Positions 6,900 to 7,701 of a stretch of 7,701 bases of DNA are shown in pieces. The notes under the pieces were generated by a model. The model made no database searches. It was not told where the DNA came from and saw nothing but the letters and a program-made list of their open reading frames with translations. Origin of the DNA: Gallionellaceae bacterium (GTDB lineage: Bacteria; Pseudomonadota; Gammaproteobacteria; Burkholderiales; Gallionellaceae); assembly GCA_030690855.1 (NCBI GenBank), contig JAUYFR010000150.1:1-7701 (forward strand). Reading direction: 5' to 3'. Position numbers and translations under genes: made by a program. How positions within the stretch are numbered: the stretch's first letter is position 1; every line of letters begins with the position of its first letter.

Positions 6900-7604
6900 A
6901 TGTTGAAAAAACAATTTACCGCTTTGCTAATCGCGGCCGCGTTTACTGCCCCAACCTTTGCGGGCGAGCATGCCCACGGTGACGCTACGGTTGCGCAAGG
7001 TTTCATCAAAGAAATTTTGGCTGTAAACACCTCTTACGACAAACTGCACAACGCTAAATTCTTCAAAGAGCTCGCTAGTGGTCAGCATCCGCGTGCCACC
7101 GTGGTGACCTGCTCTGATTCTCGCGTTCACACCAATATGTTGGATAAGACACCAGAAGGTGATTTATTCATGGTGCGTAATATCGGCAACCAAATCGCCA
7201 CCTCCAAAGGCTCTGTGCAATATGGCGTAAATCACTTGGCCTCCTCGTTGCTGCTGATTATTGGCCACTCGAAATGTGGCGCTATCGGAGCGGCCAGCGG
7301 TGACTTCTCAAAACTAGAGACGCCTATCCAAGCCGAGCTAACCACAATCGGCAAAGTAACGGGTGATATTGAAGGCGTTAAAACCAACGTGAATAACCAA
7401 GTGGCTGCGGCCGGCTCAGAATTTGCAGACAAAATCAAAGACGGCCACCTGCTCGTGATTGGCGCTGTTTATGATTTTGCTGACGATATGAAAATGGGAG
7501 CAGGCAAGCTGAACATCATTAACGTAAATGGTCAAACTGATGCCGCCAAGATTGCTGCCGCACTTTCTGCAAAACCGGCCGCAAACGAACACAAAGGCCA
7601 CTAA
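6900..7604 (+). CDS. Secreted (periplasmic) beta-class carbonic anhydrase
   Basis: This enzyme interconverts CO2 and bicarbonate at a zinc site. The 234-residue protein has the beta-class signatures in order: 'CSDSRV' with zinc ligand Cys71 and the Asp73-Arg75 pair, 'VRNIGN' (92-97), and 'IIGHSKCGAI' with zinc ligands His123 and Cys126. A Sec-type signal peptide precedes them: basic 'MLKK', a hydrophobic stretch (about 6-16) and a likely cleavage site after 'PTFA' (residue 21, before 'GEH'). There is no twin-arginine motif. Most beta carbonic anhydrases are cytoplasmic, so export is the notable point. The mature N-terminus ('GEHAHGD') and C-terminus ('NEHKGH') are histidine-rich and might bind metal; that is inference. 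The protein is otherwise of normal length and complete. It is separated from rng by 87 bp, has its own ribosome binding site and is followed by a strong terminator, so it is probably its own unit or a loosely attached last gene. The periplasmic role (inorganic carbon supply or pH balance) is not shown by the sequence. Confidence 0.93.
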   Translation: MLKKQFTALLIAAAFTAPTFAGEHAHGDATVAQGFIKEILAVNTSYDKLHNAKFFKELASGQHPRATVVTCSDSRVHTNMLDKTPEGDLFMVRNIGNQIATSKGSVQYGVNHLASSLLLIIGHSKCGAIGAASGDFSKLETPIQAELTTIGKVTGDIEGVKTNVNNQVAAAGSEFADKIKDGHLLVIGAVYDFADDMKMGAGKLNIINVNGQTDAAKIAAALSAKPAANEHKGH

Positions 7605-7629
7605 GCTTTAGCAAGTAAGCTTCACGAAC

Positions 7630-7656
7630 AAAGCCCCCTACGAATGGGGGCTTTTT
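7630..7656 (+). terminator. Rho-independent terminator after the carbonic anhydrase gene
   Basis: AAAGCCCCC (7630-7638), the loop TACGAAT and GGGGGCTTT (7646-7654) form a 9-bp stem with six GC pairs, running into a T run to 7656. A smaller hairpin made of two AAGCTT copies (7603-7608 and 7617-7622, 8-base loop) lies just before it and starts within the stop codon. The AAA on the 5' side means it may also work in the reverse direction. Confidence 0.93.
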
Positions 7657-7688
7657 CATTGGGGGGGCACCTCTAATAATTCAGATTT

Positions 7689-7701
7689 CGTCATTCCGGC
7701 G
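7689..7701. repeat. Probable left arm of a dispersed palindromic repeat, cut by window edge
   Basis: The last 13 bases read CGTCATTCCGGCG. This resembles the first arm of a very common intergenic palindrome in proteobacteria (GTCATTCC...GGAATC type, similar in form to neisserial dRS3-like repeats). The second arm would lie beyond the window, so the palindrome itself is not seen. The stretch 7657-7688 before it shows only a run of seven G (7661-7667) and no gene. Confidence 0.4.

Overview
The window is 7.7 kb of densely packed bacterial chromosome with every gene on the + strand. It holds eight protein-coding genes, all of recognisable families: the 3' two thirds of aceE, then aceF, nadD, rsfS, rlmH, maf, rng and a secreted beta-class carbonic anhydrase. 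The single-chain (homodimeric-type) AceE, the tight nadD-rsfS-rlmH-maf-rng order and the form of Maf ('SQSPRR' start plus a 'VDETPLEN' insertion) point to a betaproteobacterium. An autotrophic or methylotrophic member of the Nitrosomonadales is plausible, but that is inference from recall and moderate GC, not from a marker gene.

Layout. Bases 1-1830 are aceE, cut by the left edge and missing about 278 codons by comparison with the E. coli enzyme. Bases 1831-1938 separate aceE from aceF and carry a 76-bp inverted-repeat element (1843-1918) that looks like a REP pair. Bases 1939-3219 are aceF, with one lipoyl domain. A near-continuous run follows: nadD starts 2 bases after aceF, rsfS overlaps nadD by 7 bases, rlmH overlaps rsfS by 4 bases (ATGA), and maf starts 2 bases after rlmH with its ribosome binding site inside the rlmH end. 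A 39-bp AT-rich gap with a possible promoter precedes rng (5358-6812). An 87-bp gap with two mutually exclusive hairpins precedes the carbonic anhydrase (6900-7604). A strong intrinsic terminator follows at 7630-7656. The last 13 bases look like the first arm of another dispersed palindromic repeat, cut by the right edge.

How the genes fit together. AceE and AceF are the E1 and E2 parts of pyruvate dehydrogenase, which makes acetyl-CoA. The E3 gene (lpd) that commonly follows aceF is absent, and aceF instead runs straight into a housekeeping set: NAD synthesis (NadD), two factors acting on the 50S subunit (RsfS, RlmH), a nucleotide pyrophosphatase (Maf) and the rRNA/mRNA-processing RNase G. 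The periplasmic carbonic anhydrase appears to be a separate unit with its own ribosome binding site and terminator.

I found no previously undescribed multi-gene system here. The points most worth a second look are the exported carbonic anhydrase with histidine-rich ends, the REP-like element between E1 and E2, and the joining of aceEF without lpd to the nadD-rng cluster. No tRNA, rRNA, CRISPR array, transposase or phage gene is visible. No gap between genes exceeds 110 bases.
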